Shown: positions 40,211 through 48,437 of the stretch, one piece after another
How positions within the stretch are numbered: position 1 is the first letter of the stretch
How the letters are laid out: every line of letters starts with the position of its first letter
Origin: Bacteroidota bacterium
GTDB taxonomy: Bacteria > Bacteroidota > Bacteroidia > Bacteroidales > VadinHA17
Assembly: GCA_003250475.1 (NCBI GenBank)
Contig: QKGI01000045.1
Span: 1 to 64,000 of the forward strand
Direction: 5' to 3'
Length of the DNA stretch: 64,000 bases
Notes under the pieces: model-generated
The model's database searches: none
Told to the model about the DNA's origin: nothing
Seen by the model: the letters and a program-made list of their open reading frames with translations, nothing else
Position numbers and translations under genes: made by a program

Positions 40211-41200
40211 TCAGTCGTTGAAGGTCAGAGCCACACCAACCTCAAACGGATAAAGTTCAGGACCTTTCCCTTTTTCGAACATCTGTGACAGATAACATGT
40301 TCCGTACACCTGCACCATCTCATATCCTGCCCTGGCCGTGACACCCCATCTCAGGACGTTAAGATTAAAATCACTACGGTTTTTATCTTTCTGTTTTCCG
40401 TCGTCATAATATACAACCTTGGTATGTGACCCTAGTTTTACGGCTCCGATTACTCCGGCTCCCAGGTTTATTGTATTACTGTAGGAGACAGGTATCTGTG
40501 CTTCTAGTATCACAGGAAGGACTCCGTAGACCGTTGCCAGCTTGCTTTTATCGTACTGGATGCCCTCCGGCGGATATACAGGAGTTACTATGCCTCCGCC
40601 ATCCACGGCTATTGAGTTGTTGCCTTCAAAACGGTAATTGTTAAAATTCAGGCCCAGGGCGGTCACCAGGCCGAAATGACGCGAAATCCCAAGATTCACT
40701 GCCGGCATGATAAAATTGAAACTGGTTGATTTTGCCGTGTTAAGGTCAAGATAACCATCAACCGGGTAACTGTTCTGGCCCCACTTATCTGTCGAATAAT
40801 TATTATAACCGAATTCAAAACCGCCGAGGTGTCCCTTGAAACGCCTTCCCGGGGACTTCGTTTTGTTCGTCTCCTCACAATTCTCAAACACGATTTTGGT
40901 ATCAGGATCCTCGGATATGATCTTTACGGCTTTATTCCCGATTCTGATCACGGTTTCATCACCGGTATCTTCAAGATCAATGATCTCTTCGGCTTCTGAC
41001 ATCTCAGGGTCAGGATCTTCGATCTCAGTCATTATTGCAATCTCCTCCTCCAATACGGCAGTATCAGGAAGTGTGGCTGTTTCAGCCTGCTGTTCAAGTT
41101 TTTCAAGTTGATTGAGTTTTTCTTCCTTTTCTTTTTCCTGGGCCTGTGCAGGAATTACTAGAGCAAGGATAACAGTAAGAGTCAGTAATATTCTTTTCAT
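40211..41200 (-). CDS. Outer membrane beta-barrel protein with acidic linker
   Basis: Signal peptide MKRILLTLTVILALVIPAQAQ; long Glu/Asp-rich segment; GGFEFGYNNYST... ending VGVALTFND; start moved to internal ATG. Confidence 0.7.
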   Translation of the reverse strand: MKRILLTLTVILALVIPAQAQEKEKEEKLNQLEKLEQQAETATLPDTAVLEEEIAIMTEIEDPDPEMSEAEEIIDLEDTGDETVIRIGNKAVKIISEDPDTKIVFENCEETNKTKSPGRRFKGHLGGFEFGYNNYSTDKWGQNSYPVDGYLDLNTAKSTSFNFIMPAVNLGISRHFGLVTALGLNFNNYRFEGNNSIAVDGGGIVTPVYPPEGIQYDKSKLATVYGVLPVILEAQIPVSYSNTINLGAGVIGAVKLGSHTKVVYYDDGKQKDKNRSDFNLNVLRWGVTARAGYEMVQVYGTCYLSQMFEKGKGPELYPFEVGVALTFND

Positions 41201-41258
41201 GGCAAATACTTGTTTGTTGTTTATTACCCGGACGATCAGGGATGGCAAAAAGTTACAG

Positions 41259-42182
41259 TCAGCGTGAAGATTTATTCACAGGGGCTGAAAATGAAAGAAG
41301 GGAGGAATTGAAATTAACCGATAAGGGTTCACCTGCCGCATCGCTTACCTTCCGCAGCTCCATATCCCATCCGAGAACGGTATTGAGACCATTGACGCAT
41401 GCATTAGCCACGCTGTATCCGTTGACCTTCTTCTCATCTTTTGTCACGGCTTTTGCCAGGAAGACAATGCCCTTTGCTATCCAGTTTGTCTCATCTTCCT
41501 GAACAGCCTGGTTACGGATGTTGTTAAGCCTTGTCGCGGCAAGTTCCCGCGCAGGCAGTTCGGCAATCAGGCCCGGGCCTGCCGCCCTCTGTATGAGATC
41601 TATAGGGACGGCGCGCGGTGTTTCCGTCGCTGCAATGACCGGCTGGTGATCCGCTTTCCCAATATCCGGGTCCGGGTCTGTAATGACTTCTGATACGGCC
41701 ATCCTGCGCTCCATGGTAATAGGTGAAGCAGCCGGGACAGTAAGTTCTGTCATCACAGCCACCTCATGCAAGCTGACAGGCAGCCTGCCTGCCGTATTGC
41801 GTATGGCAGCAGGTCCCGCAAGGATAAAGGCAACCAGTACAGCCGCAGCGGCAAGGACGGGGATTATACTGCGTCTCAGGGTCAAATTGACCGCCGAATG
41901 TCTCAGGGCTTTTTTGCTGCCATTCCATGTGTCGTTACAGGGGATGAGCCGTATGTTCCTGAAGCTTTCTGCCCGCGCCTTTCTTGACGGTGAAGAGGTA
42001 AATATCTGATCCAGTTCTTCAAGTGCATTGTTATCAAGAGCGTCTTCCACCCAGGCGGCAGCGAGAAGGTCAAACTGTTCATCGGAAAGATCTTCCGGCC
42101 TCCGCAGCAGTTTTTCCTGTAAAGGAAGCCTGTCACCCAACGGTGTCAGGCGGGGCGAATCATCTGTTTCTCTCATTGCCAT
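41259..42182 (-). CDS. Putative transmembrane anti-sigma factor
   Basis: 307 aa; one central TM (IIPVLAAAAVLVAFILAGPAA); overlaps the start/end of adjacent ECF sigma gene by 10 bp. Confidence 0.55.
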   Translation of the reverse strand: MAMRETDDSPRLTPLGDRLPLQEKLLRRPEDLSDEQFDLLAAAWVEDALDNNALEELDQIFTSSPSRKARAESFRNIRLIPCNDTWNGSKKALRHSAVNLTLRRSIIPVLAAAAVLVAFILAGPAAIRNTAGRLPVSLHEVAVMTELTVPAASPITMERRMAVSEVITDPDPDIGKADHQPVIAATETPRAVPIDLIQRAAGPGLIAELPARELAATRLNNIRNQAVQEDETNWIAKGIVFLAKAVTKDEKKVNGYSVANACVNGLNTVLGWDMELRKVSDAAGEPLSVNFNSSLLSFSAPVNKSSR

Positions 42183-42658
42183 ACCGATATCTTTTCGAGG
42201 TAATTTCTCAGAGACACCCTTCCCCTGAATATATACGTTTTGACCTGCGCTTCCGTCAGGCCGGCAATGTCAGCTATCTCGCGATAGCTGTATCCTTCAT
42301 AATCACGTAGCAGAATAACAGACCTCTGAACCGGGGGAAGCATCGCCAGGGCCCTGTGCAACACCTCGTTCAGGTCATTGCTCCGCTCATCGGCAAAAAG
42401 AGAACTGTCATCATAATACTCAACGTCAACAAGCCTCGAGTCCTTTCTGATCACATCAATCATCCTGTTGTAGGCAGATGTGAAAAGCCATGACCTTACC
42501 GCTGAATATTCGATCTCGGTGACGCACCGCCAGAGCTTCTCATAAGTATCCTGTACAATATCGTCAGCACGATGACTGTCCTTTATGCTCCGGTAAATAA
42601 ACCGGTACACGTGGTCACCAAACTCTTTTACAGCGTTATTATACTCCTTTACGGTCAT
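42173..42658 (-). CDS. RNA polymerase ECF sigma factor
   Basis: 161 aa; HRADDIVQDTYEKLWR, AVRSWLFTSAYNRMIDVIRK, LPPVQRSVILLRDYEGYSYREIADIAGLTEAQVKTYIFRGR. Confidence 0.95.
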   Translation of the reverse strand: MTVKEYNNAVKEFGDHVYRFIYRSIKDSHRADDIVQDTYEKLWRCVTEIEYSAVRSWLFTSAYNRMIDVIRKDSRLVDVEYYDDSSLFADERSNDLNEVLHRALAMLPPVQRSVILLRDYEGYSYREIADIAGLTEAQVKTYIFRGRVSLRNYLEKISVWQ

Positions 42659-42768
42659 CCTGTCAATGCACTGACATTACAAAGACGATCATTACGGGCA
42701 ATATGTTACAAGGGGAGAAAAAAAAGAGACATTTAATGCAATGTCTCTTCATTCCCGGAGCGGGGATA

Positions 42769-44355
42769 TTAATTTTTCTGGTATACTCTTACCCAGTCGA
42801 TCTCCATCGAGGTAATGCCACCGACACTCTTGTCGACACCGCCGGCAAAACTGATATACATAGGTTCCTGCGGCACACCGGATGTCTGTCTCATCACCTC
42901 TGTGCCGTTTATCTTCCAGATAAGGCTCTCCGGAGTCCATTCAAGGGTATAAATATAAAAATCGGAGAGGTACTTTGATCCTATGCTTTTCTTAATATGA
43001 TTACCCTGGGAGGAGAAAAGGTCAAACCATACCTTGCCGTTTCCGGATCTGCAAATGTCAACATGCGGGGTCATACGGTCACCCGTAAGCCAGAATGCAT
43101 TCCTTACACGCGGGTCTGTAAGCTTGACCTTGGCGGTGAAGATACCGTACTTCTGCCTGAAAGAGGCTCCTGTATTTATAATGCCGGAGGTGTAGGCAAA
43201 TTCCCTGGTATAAAACCCCTTTGTCGCATCCCATACCTTTCCGGTGATCTTCTGCGGCTTTGTGATTATACGGAGAACACTGTGACGCATCTCGAAATTT
43301 TCAGCGGGGGTATAGCACTGCAGATCGGTGGCTATACTGTAACTGTCATGCAGCAGTTTGTCTCCCCAGTAATACCTGTTGAGCCATCTGGCATTGTCGG
43401 GAACAGTACCTTCGAATTCGTCGCTGAAAGTGAGCTTCCGCTCCTTCAGGATATCGAATTTGTTCGAATCCTTTACACTGAAATACCATTTGATGTCTGC
43501 AGAGTTCTTAAGCTCCTCGTATTCTTTCAGTTCCCTGAACATCTCCGTCTTCTCAAAGCGGTGCTTGTCAAGCAAATACTCTTTCTTTTCAGTAAATTCC
43601 TTTGTTTTCAGAAGCTCCTCAAGCTCGGCCAGCCTTTTGAGCCGGGCAGAATCTTTTACCTGAACGAAATTATTATACTCCTTTGACTGCCTGAATTTAT
43701 AGTAGGAAACGACATCGGCGGCCTTGCTTTTGGTTTTGTAGTCCAGCATCTTCCTGTATTCGGGAGTATCTTTGAATTTCACCGGCTTCATATTCTTCCT
43801 GAGGAGGAACGCCGATGAGGTAACCAGGGTCTTCAGTTCTTCAAACCTTTTAACTTTATCGGGATTAAGATTTTTCTTCACCTCCCTGTCGCCTTTCAAC
43901 TTTTTGTATTCAAGCCACTGTCCATACTCTTCGGTATCCCGGAAGGTCTCCGGTTTCATTTTTTGTTTCTGAATGAATTCCGGCGATTGAATATAAAGCT
44001 TCAGATCTTCAATCTCCTTTATCTTTTCAGATCCGTCAAGAGCAAGGAAATTCTTAAGCAATGTGCTGCCTTCGGTTTTGAAATACAGGACAATATCCCT
44101 GGCTTTCTTCAGACTAAGGCACTCTGTCTCCCTGGCATGTTCCTCGGAACCTTTATATGTGAGTGATTCAATCTCCTTTCTCTTCTGCCTGAAACTTGCT
44201 GAATTGACGCTTTCATTGAGCACATTGTATCTCGACAGCGTTTCGGACCCGGTGAAGGAGATCAGTTTTTCATATTCGGCAATCAAAGCCTTTTCTTCCT
44301 GTTCCAGTTTAGAGGTTGAGGGGATCATCCCCAGCATCAGCTTTAAGGTTGACAT
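42769..44355 (-). CDS. GH16-fold protein with N-terminal ~70-aa repeats; catalytic glutamates absent
   Basis: 528 aa; LTFSDEFEGTVPDNARW, SGIINTGASFRQKYGIFTAKVKL, PHVDICRSGNG in place of ExDxxE, YTLEWTPESLIWKINGTEVMR, MEIDWVRVYQKN. Confidence 0.85.
   Translation of the reverse strand: MSTLKLMLGMIPSTSKLEQEEKALIAEYEKLISFTGSETLSRYNVLNESVNSASFRQKRKEIESLTYKGSEEHARETECLSLKKARDIVLYFKTEGSTLLKNFLALDGSEKIKEIEDLKLYIQSPEFIQKQKMKPETFRDTEEYGQWLEYKKLKGDREVKKNLNPDKVKRFEELKTLVTSSAFLLRKNMKPVKFKDTPEYRKMLDYKTKSKAADVVSYYKFRQSKEYNNFVQVKDSARLKRLAELEELLKTKEFTEKKEYLLDKHRFEKTEMFRELKEYEELKNSADIKWYFSVKDSNKFDILKERKLTFSDEFEGTVPDNARWLNRYYWGDKLLHDSYSIATDLQCYTPAENFEMRHSVLRIITKPQKITGKVWDATKGFYTREFAYTSGIINTGASFRQKYGIFTAKVKLTDPRVRNAFWLTGDRMTPHVDICRSGNGKVWFDLFSSQGNHIKKSIGSKYLSDFYIYTLEWTPESLIWKINGTEVMRQTSGVPQEPMYISFAGGVDKSVGGITSMEIDWVRVYQKN
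43444..44247 (-). repeat. About four divergent ~70-aa protein repeats in the GH16-like protein
   Basis: Recurring pattern: S.+...eL+..i.S.eF..k+..m...+F.dTeEY..+l.yk.lk...Di..Yyk (e.g. IQSPEFIQKQKMKPETFRDTEEYGQWLEYKKLK vs VTSSAFLLRKNMKPVKFKDTPEYRKMLDYKTKS). Confidence 0.75.
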
Positions 44356-44428
44356 TGCAGATTACTTTTTTGTAAAGTCGGTTAAAGTTAAAAATCTTTC
44401 AAACATGTTTGTCAGGTTCAGCCAATTA

Positions 44429-44451
44429 TTTGTTACTTAGGGGATAACAAA
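44429..44451. promoter_or_regulatory. 7-bp inverted repeat in divergent intergenic region (possible operator)
   Basis: TTTGTTA-cttagggga-TAACAAA. Confidence 0.35.
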
Positions 44452-44502
44452 CGAAATGAACCGATTTTGACAAAAGGTTTATTTTCAACAGAATAAAAAC
44501 GG

Positions 44503-45291
44503 ATGAAAAAGCTCATTATTGTTACCTGCATGATTATACTGGCATCCTGCAGCACTGTAAAACAGAAGAGCCAGCAGCAGGAGGTGGAGAGCCAGGACAA
44601 ATTATTGCTGGCTACCCTGTGGTACCAGAAGTCGGCCGAGATGAGGGCTATATATTACCAGTGCTTCAGGAATGCCGAGACAGCTCTTACCGCAAACCTT
44701 GCCCGGGAAGGAATAACAAAACCGGCAGCTGTTGTGCTTGATATTGATGAAACAGTACTTGATAACAGTCCGTTCCAGGGCTGGCAGGTGATTGAAAACA
44801 AAGCCTTTAACTATACAGATTGGTCGCGCTGGGTTGAACTGGCAAGGGCTGAACCACTGCCTGGAGCCGTGGAATTTACCAGGTATGCCGATTCCCTTGG
44901 TGTGGAGGTATTCTATGTTTCGAACCGCACCGTGGCAGAGATGGGCCCTACCATAAGAAACCTTGCCGGGATGGGATTCGCCGATGCCGACAGTACTCAT
45001 ATGCTTTTCAAAACAAACACTTCTTCAAAGATTGAAAGGCGGGCACTGATCGAAGAAAATTATGAGATAATGTTGCTGGTAGGGGATAATCTTGCCGACC
45101 ATAGCGGCACTTGGGAGAAAAGGACGGATGATAATGGTATTCCGGCTGTTGATGCTGACAGGGATATGTTCGGCACAAGGTATATAGTTCTTCCCAATCC
45201 CATGTACGGCAACTGGCTCAATGAGCTGCTTAAGCATTCAGAGGGCGGTTCCTCACGTGAGAAGCTGGTAAGGCTGCTTGAGACGTTTTAG
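44503..45291 (+). CDS. 5'-nucleotidase, lipoprotein e(P4) family / acid phosphatase
   Basis: 262 aa; lipobox MIILASC; AVVLDIDETVLDNSPFQGW, EVFYVSNRT, IMLLVGDNLADHSG. Confidence 0.94.
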   Translation: MKKLIIVTCMIILASCSTVKQKSQQQEVESQDKLLLATLWYQKSAEMRAIYYQCFRNAETALTANLAREGITKPAAVVLDIDETVLDNSPFQGWQVIENKAFNYTDWSRWVELARAEPLPGAVEFTRYADSLGVEVFYVSNRTVAEMGPTIRNLAGMGFADADSTHMLFKTNTSSKIERRALIEENYEIMLLVGDNLADHSGTWEKRTDDNGIPAVDADRDMFGTRYIVLPNPMYGNWLNELLKHSEGGSSREKLVRLLETF

Positions 45292-45345
45292 GATTTTGCA
45301 CCCTGTCTGCACACCGGTCAGGCATCTGACCCGTAAGATATAGTC

Positions 45346-45384
45346 CGGGAAAGCAGGGGTCAGGCTTCAGGCCACCCCTTCCCG
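45346..45384. other. Strong hairpin in long intergenic region upstream of blaI
   Basis: CGGGAA..AGGGGTcaGGCttcagGCCACCCCTTCCCG pairs across most of its length. Confidence 0.45.
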
Positions 45385-45419
45385 TTCAGTATCCCGGCTG
45401 AATGCCTGTCCGTAATTTT

Positions 45420-45452
45420 TACACTGCCGTTCTCTTTTCCTCCGGCAGTGTA
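45420..45452. other. 10-bp perfect inverted repeat
   Basis: TACACTGCCG-ttctcttttcctc-CGGCAGTGTA. Confidence 0.5.
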
Positions 45453-45564
45453 CTTCCTCTTTATGCCTTATATCACACTTTCGGATTCCTTACCCTCGGT
45501 TGCCTGATGTATGAAGAATTCCTCCTGTTTTTCACTGACCCGGACTGAACTCTCCCCGTAAAAA

Positions 45565-45578
45565 CTATAAATATAGTC
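45565..45578. promoter_or_regulatory. Putative BlaI-type operator, copy 1
   Basis: CTATAAATATAGTC, identical to copy 2 and 40 bp upstream of it. Confidence 0.5.
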
Positions 45579-45596
45579 GAACATATTAAAAAAAAC

Positions 45597-45627
45597 TTGC
45601 ACGTCTATAAATATAGTCATATATTTG
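45597..45627 (+). promoter_or_regulatory. Bacteroidota-type promoter of blaI-M56, containing operator copy 2 (45605-45618)
   Basis: TTG (45597-45599) - 20 bp - TATATTTG (45620-45627); CTATAAATATAGTC lies within the spacer. Confidence 0.6.
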
Positions 45628-45698
45628 TTGTGAAGGATTGAATAAGGTGTGATGTCCGGTGCCGGACATTGCCGTGATATTAATTAAAACCGAATAAG

Positions 45699-46076
45699 AT
45701 GCAACTGACAAAGGCAGAGGAGCAGGTGATGCAGATTTTGTGGGATCTTGGAGAAGGAGTGGTTAAGGATATCCGTGCCGGATTTGATGATCCGAAGCCT
45801 GCAAGAAATACCATAGCAACGGTGTTGAAGGTTCTTGAAAAGAAGGGATATGTTGGTCATAAGGCTTACGCAAATGTCTTCTTATATTACCCGGTTATCA
45901 CGAAAAATGAATATTCAAAGCATCAGCTATTTGGCCTGCTTGAGGATTACTTCAATAACTCCTTTCCGGCGATGACGTCATTCTTTGCCAGGGAGAAGAA
46001 ACTTTCAATCAAGGAACTTGATAAGATTCTTGAGGATGCCAGGCGGGAGCTGAAAGAAAAAAACAGTGAAAACTAA
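45699..46076 (+). CDS. BlaI/MecI/CopY family transcriptional repressor
   Basis: 125 aa; LTKAEEQVMQILWDLGEGVVKDIRAGFDDPKPARNTIATVLKVLEKKGYVGHK. Confidence 0.95.
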   Translation: MQLTKAEEQVMQILWDLGEGVVKDIRAGFDDPKPARNTIATVLKVLEKKGYVGHKAYANVFLYYPVITKNEYSKHQLFGLLEDYFNNSFPAMTSFFAREKKLSIKELDKILEDARRELKEKNSEN

Positions 46077-48157
46077 TGGAACAGTTTGCATTTTATCTTC
46101 TGAAATCGGCTATATGGCTCATAGGCTTTGGCCTGGTATATCTTGGTTTCCTCCGGAAAGAGAGATTTTTCAGGCTTAAAAGGTTGTACCTGGTGATGGG
46201 ATTACTGCTTTCGCTGGCTCTTCCCCTGGTCACATTTCATTACAGGGCGGAGGTTCCGGCAACAGAGGCCGCGTTTGCTTCAGTTACTGCAATTCCGGCC
46301 GGCAGCGTTGTTACGGAGACTCCTCCGCCGGAGAACAGGCAGGTCGGATTCACCGGGATTGTTACATGGCTGTATATTGCCGGTATAGTATTTTTTATGT
46401 TGCGTTCAGCCAGGCACATCTGGTCTTATTTCAGGGAGATAAGAGGATCGGGTGTTGATAAACACGGCAAGGCACTGCTTGTAAGAACCGAAAAATATAT
46501 CTCTTCCTTTTCTTTCTTCAATTACATATTTATCAATCCTTCACTGAGTGAGAAGGAGGAGAGAGAGATCCTGAACCATGAGTTGGTGCACCTTAAACAG
46601 AAACACTGGTTCGATCTCCTGCTTGTTGAACTGTTTAGCCTTATACAGTGGATGAACCCGTTTGTATGGATCTATTCCGGACTGGTCAGGCAGAATCACG
46701 AGAACCTGGCAGATGAGGAGGCATTGCTGGCCTCATCCGACCCGGCAAACTACAGGGCGGCACTTCTTAACCAGGTCTTCAGCGCCAGGTTGATATGCCT
46801 CTCAAATTCGTTCAACTTTTCGTTTAATCTAAACCGCTTTGAAATGATGAAAAAAATAGATGTTTCCCCATACAGGAAATTAAAAACACTACTGGTACTC
46901 CCGGTATTTGCAATTGTGTTCTATGCCTTTTCAACGCCGGAGTATACCTATTCAGAATCCGGTGCTCCGGAGGAAATAACCCTGCCCCGGCCTTCTGCCA
47001 TAACCCAGAACCTTGTCAAAGGTGTGGTTTACAGGGAAGACGGCACCCCTTTTCCCGGGGTCAGTGTCAATGTGTCAGGGTCATCCCTTACTGTTATCAC
47101 TGATGCTTCGGGCCGGTTTGAGTTCAAAGGCATTGACGGGAGTGCAATACTTGTTTTTACTCACAAGGGCTATCGTTACCTGCCCTTGAATCCATTGACA
47201 GACAAAGAGATGACTGTAAAAATGGTCCCTGAACCGGATTCCCCTGACCAGGCTATGGTCAGTAGAGACGTGTCAGGCAATCAACAACCGGCACCTATTG
47301 TTGTTGTCGACGGTGTTATATCCGATCAGACAGCTACCGCGGCCATTGAAAAAATGGGAGACAGTTTTGCTCTCGTTAAATCTCTTCGCGGGAAAGAAGC
47401 CACAGATAAGTACGGCGAGAAAGGTGCTGACGGTGCGATAGAACTATACTCCAGGAAGAAGGCTGCGGAGATGGGCCTCAGTGCTCCCCTTCGCAGGAGG
47501 AGTGCCGATGATTTCCCGACTTTCGATGGAAAGGCTCCCGGTTCATTTGGTGACTGGGTAATCATCCGCACAAAATACCCTCCTGAAGCTGTCGCTGCCG
47601 GAATCGAGGGCCGGGCCAGTGTCAGGTATACCATTGAGACGGACGGGACAGTCAGTAATGTCAAACCTTTCCCGGGCTCCAACCCTCTCCTGGGAAACGC
47701 TATTGCCGAAGTGATCAAAACATCGCCACGATGGACACCTCCGAAAAATCCGGCAATGAATGAACCTTATACTTCCGAGATCAATGCTGAATTCTCATTG
47801 CCTGACAAGATCCGGACCGAGGAAGTATTTGTGGTTGTTGAAACGATGCCTCAGTTTCCCGGAGGAGATAAGGCCCTGTTTGAAAATATTTATGAAAATG
47901 TGAAATATCCGCCTGAGGCCAAAGAGCAGGGCATCCAGGGCAAAGTAATACTGAGATTCATGGTTACAGCCCGGGGTGACATTGATGCCATCTCTGTTGT
48001 CAGGGGGGTTCACCCGTTACTCGATGCTGAGGCAGTAAGAGTGATGGGCAGCCTGCCGCGCTGGATACCGGGGACGCAGGGAGGCCAGCCGGTCAACGTC
48101 TGGTATTCAGTCCCGATCGCTTTTACCCTCTCTTCAGGAGATAAAAAGCAGGAATAG
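46076..48157 (+). CDS. M56 (BlaR1-like) membrane peptidase with carboxypeptidase-regulatory-like, plug-like and tandem TonB C-terminal domains
   Basis: 693 aa; ILNHELVHLKQKHWFDLL; GVVYREDGTPFPGVSVNVSGSS; PIVVVDGVISDQ...KYGEKGADGAIELYSRKKA; two TonB_C-like units (YPPEAVAAGIEGRASVRYTIETDG, YPPEAKEQGIQGKVILRFMVTARG). Confidence 0.92.
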   Translation: MEQFAFYLLKSAIWLIGFGLVYLGFLRKERFFRLKRLYLVMGLLLSLALPLVTFHYRAEVPATEAAFASVTAIPAGSVVTETPPPENRQVGFTGIVTWLYIAGIVFFMLRSARHIWSYFREIRGSGVDKHGKALLVRTEKYISSFSFFNYIFINPSLSEKEEREILNHELVHLKQKHWFDLLLVELFSLIQWMNPFVWIYSGLVRQNHENLADEEALLASSDPANYRAALLNQVFSARLICLSNSFNFSFNLNRFEMMKKIDVSPYRKLKTLLVLPVFAIVFYAFSTPEYTYSESGAPEEITLPRPSAITQNLVKGVVYREDGTPFPGVSVNVSGSSLTVITDASGRFEFKGIDGSAILVFTHKGYRYLPLNPLTDKEMTVKMVPEPDSPDQAMVSRDVSGNQQPAPIVVVDGVISDQTATAAIEKMGDSFALVKSLRGKEATDKYGEKGADGAIELYSRKKAAEMGLSAPLRRRSADDFPTFDGKAPGSFGDWVIIRTKYPPEAVAAGIEGRASVRYTIETDGTVSNVKPFPGSNPLLGNAIAEVIKTSPRWTPPKNPAMNEPYTSEINAEFSLPDKIRTEEVFVVVETMPQFPGGDKALFENIYENVKYPPEAKEQGIQGKVILRFMVTARGDIDAISVVRGVHPLLDAEAVRVMGSLPRWIPGTQGGQPVNVWYSVPIAFTLSSGDKKQE

Positions 48158-48333
48158 CCTGCCCGGAACCGAAAATCCATAATGCCGGCCTTGCCCTCCC
48201 CTTATTCCACTGAGAGGAGAGCAGGGCCGGTTTATCTGTTGCAGACGAAGGAACAACCGGCCTCTTGTTCCAGGCCTGGCTGTACCGGATCCATGGTCAC
48301 ACAACCTGTGTCAAAAAAATATGCCGTTAATAC

Positions 48334-48364
48334 TTGCATTTTCAAAAATCACATTTTATCTTTG
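48334..48364 (+). promoter_or_regulatory. Promoter of tetR-like gene
   Basis: TTG (48334-48336) - 20 bp - TATCTTTG (48357-48364), fits Bacteroidota -33/-7. Confidence 0.55.
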
Positions 48365-48377
48365 ACCGACCGTTCAA
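48362..48377. promoter_or_regulatory. Putative TetR operator overlapping the -7 element
   Basis: TTGACCGACCGTTCAA, imperfect palindrome (12/16 self-complementary). Confidence 0.4.
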
Positions 48378-48437
48378 TCAAAACTCCTGTTTTAACAAAT
48401 ACCTTTTGACTGAGCTGTAATTCAAAGAAAAGAGAAT

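Noticed and set aside
42997-43686. 229-aa plus-strand ORF opposite the GH16-like gene
   Set aside because: Antisense; no domain; the minus-strand frame has clear GH16-fold motifs.
48182-48409. 75-aa ORF downstream of the M56 gene
   Set aside because: Overlaps the tetR promoter region, low-complexity translation and no homology cues.
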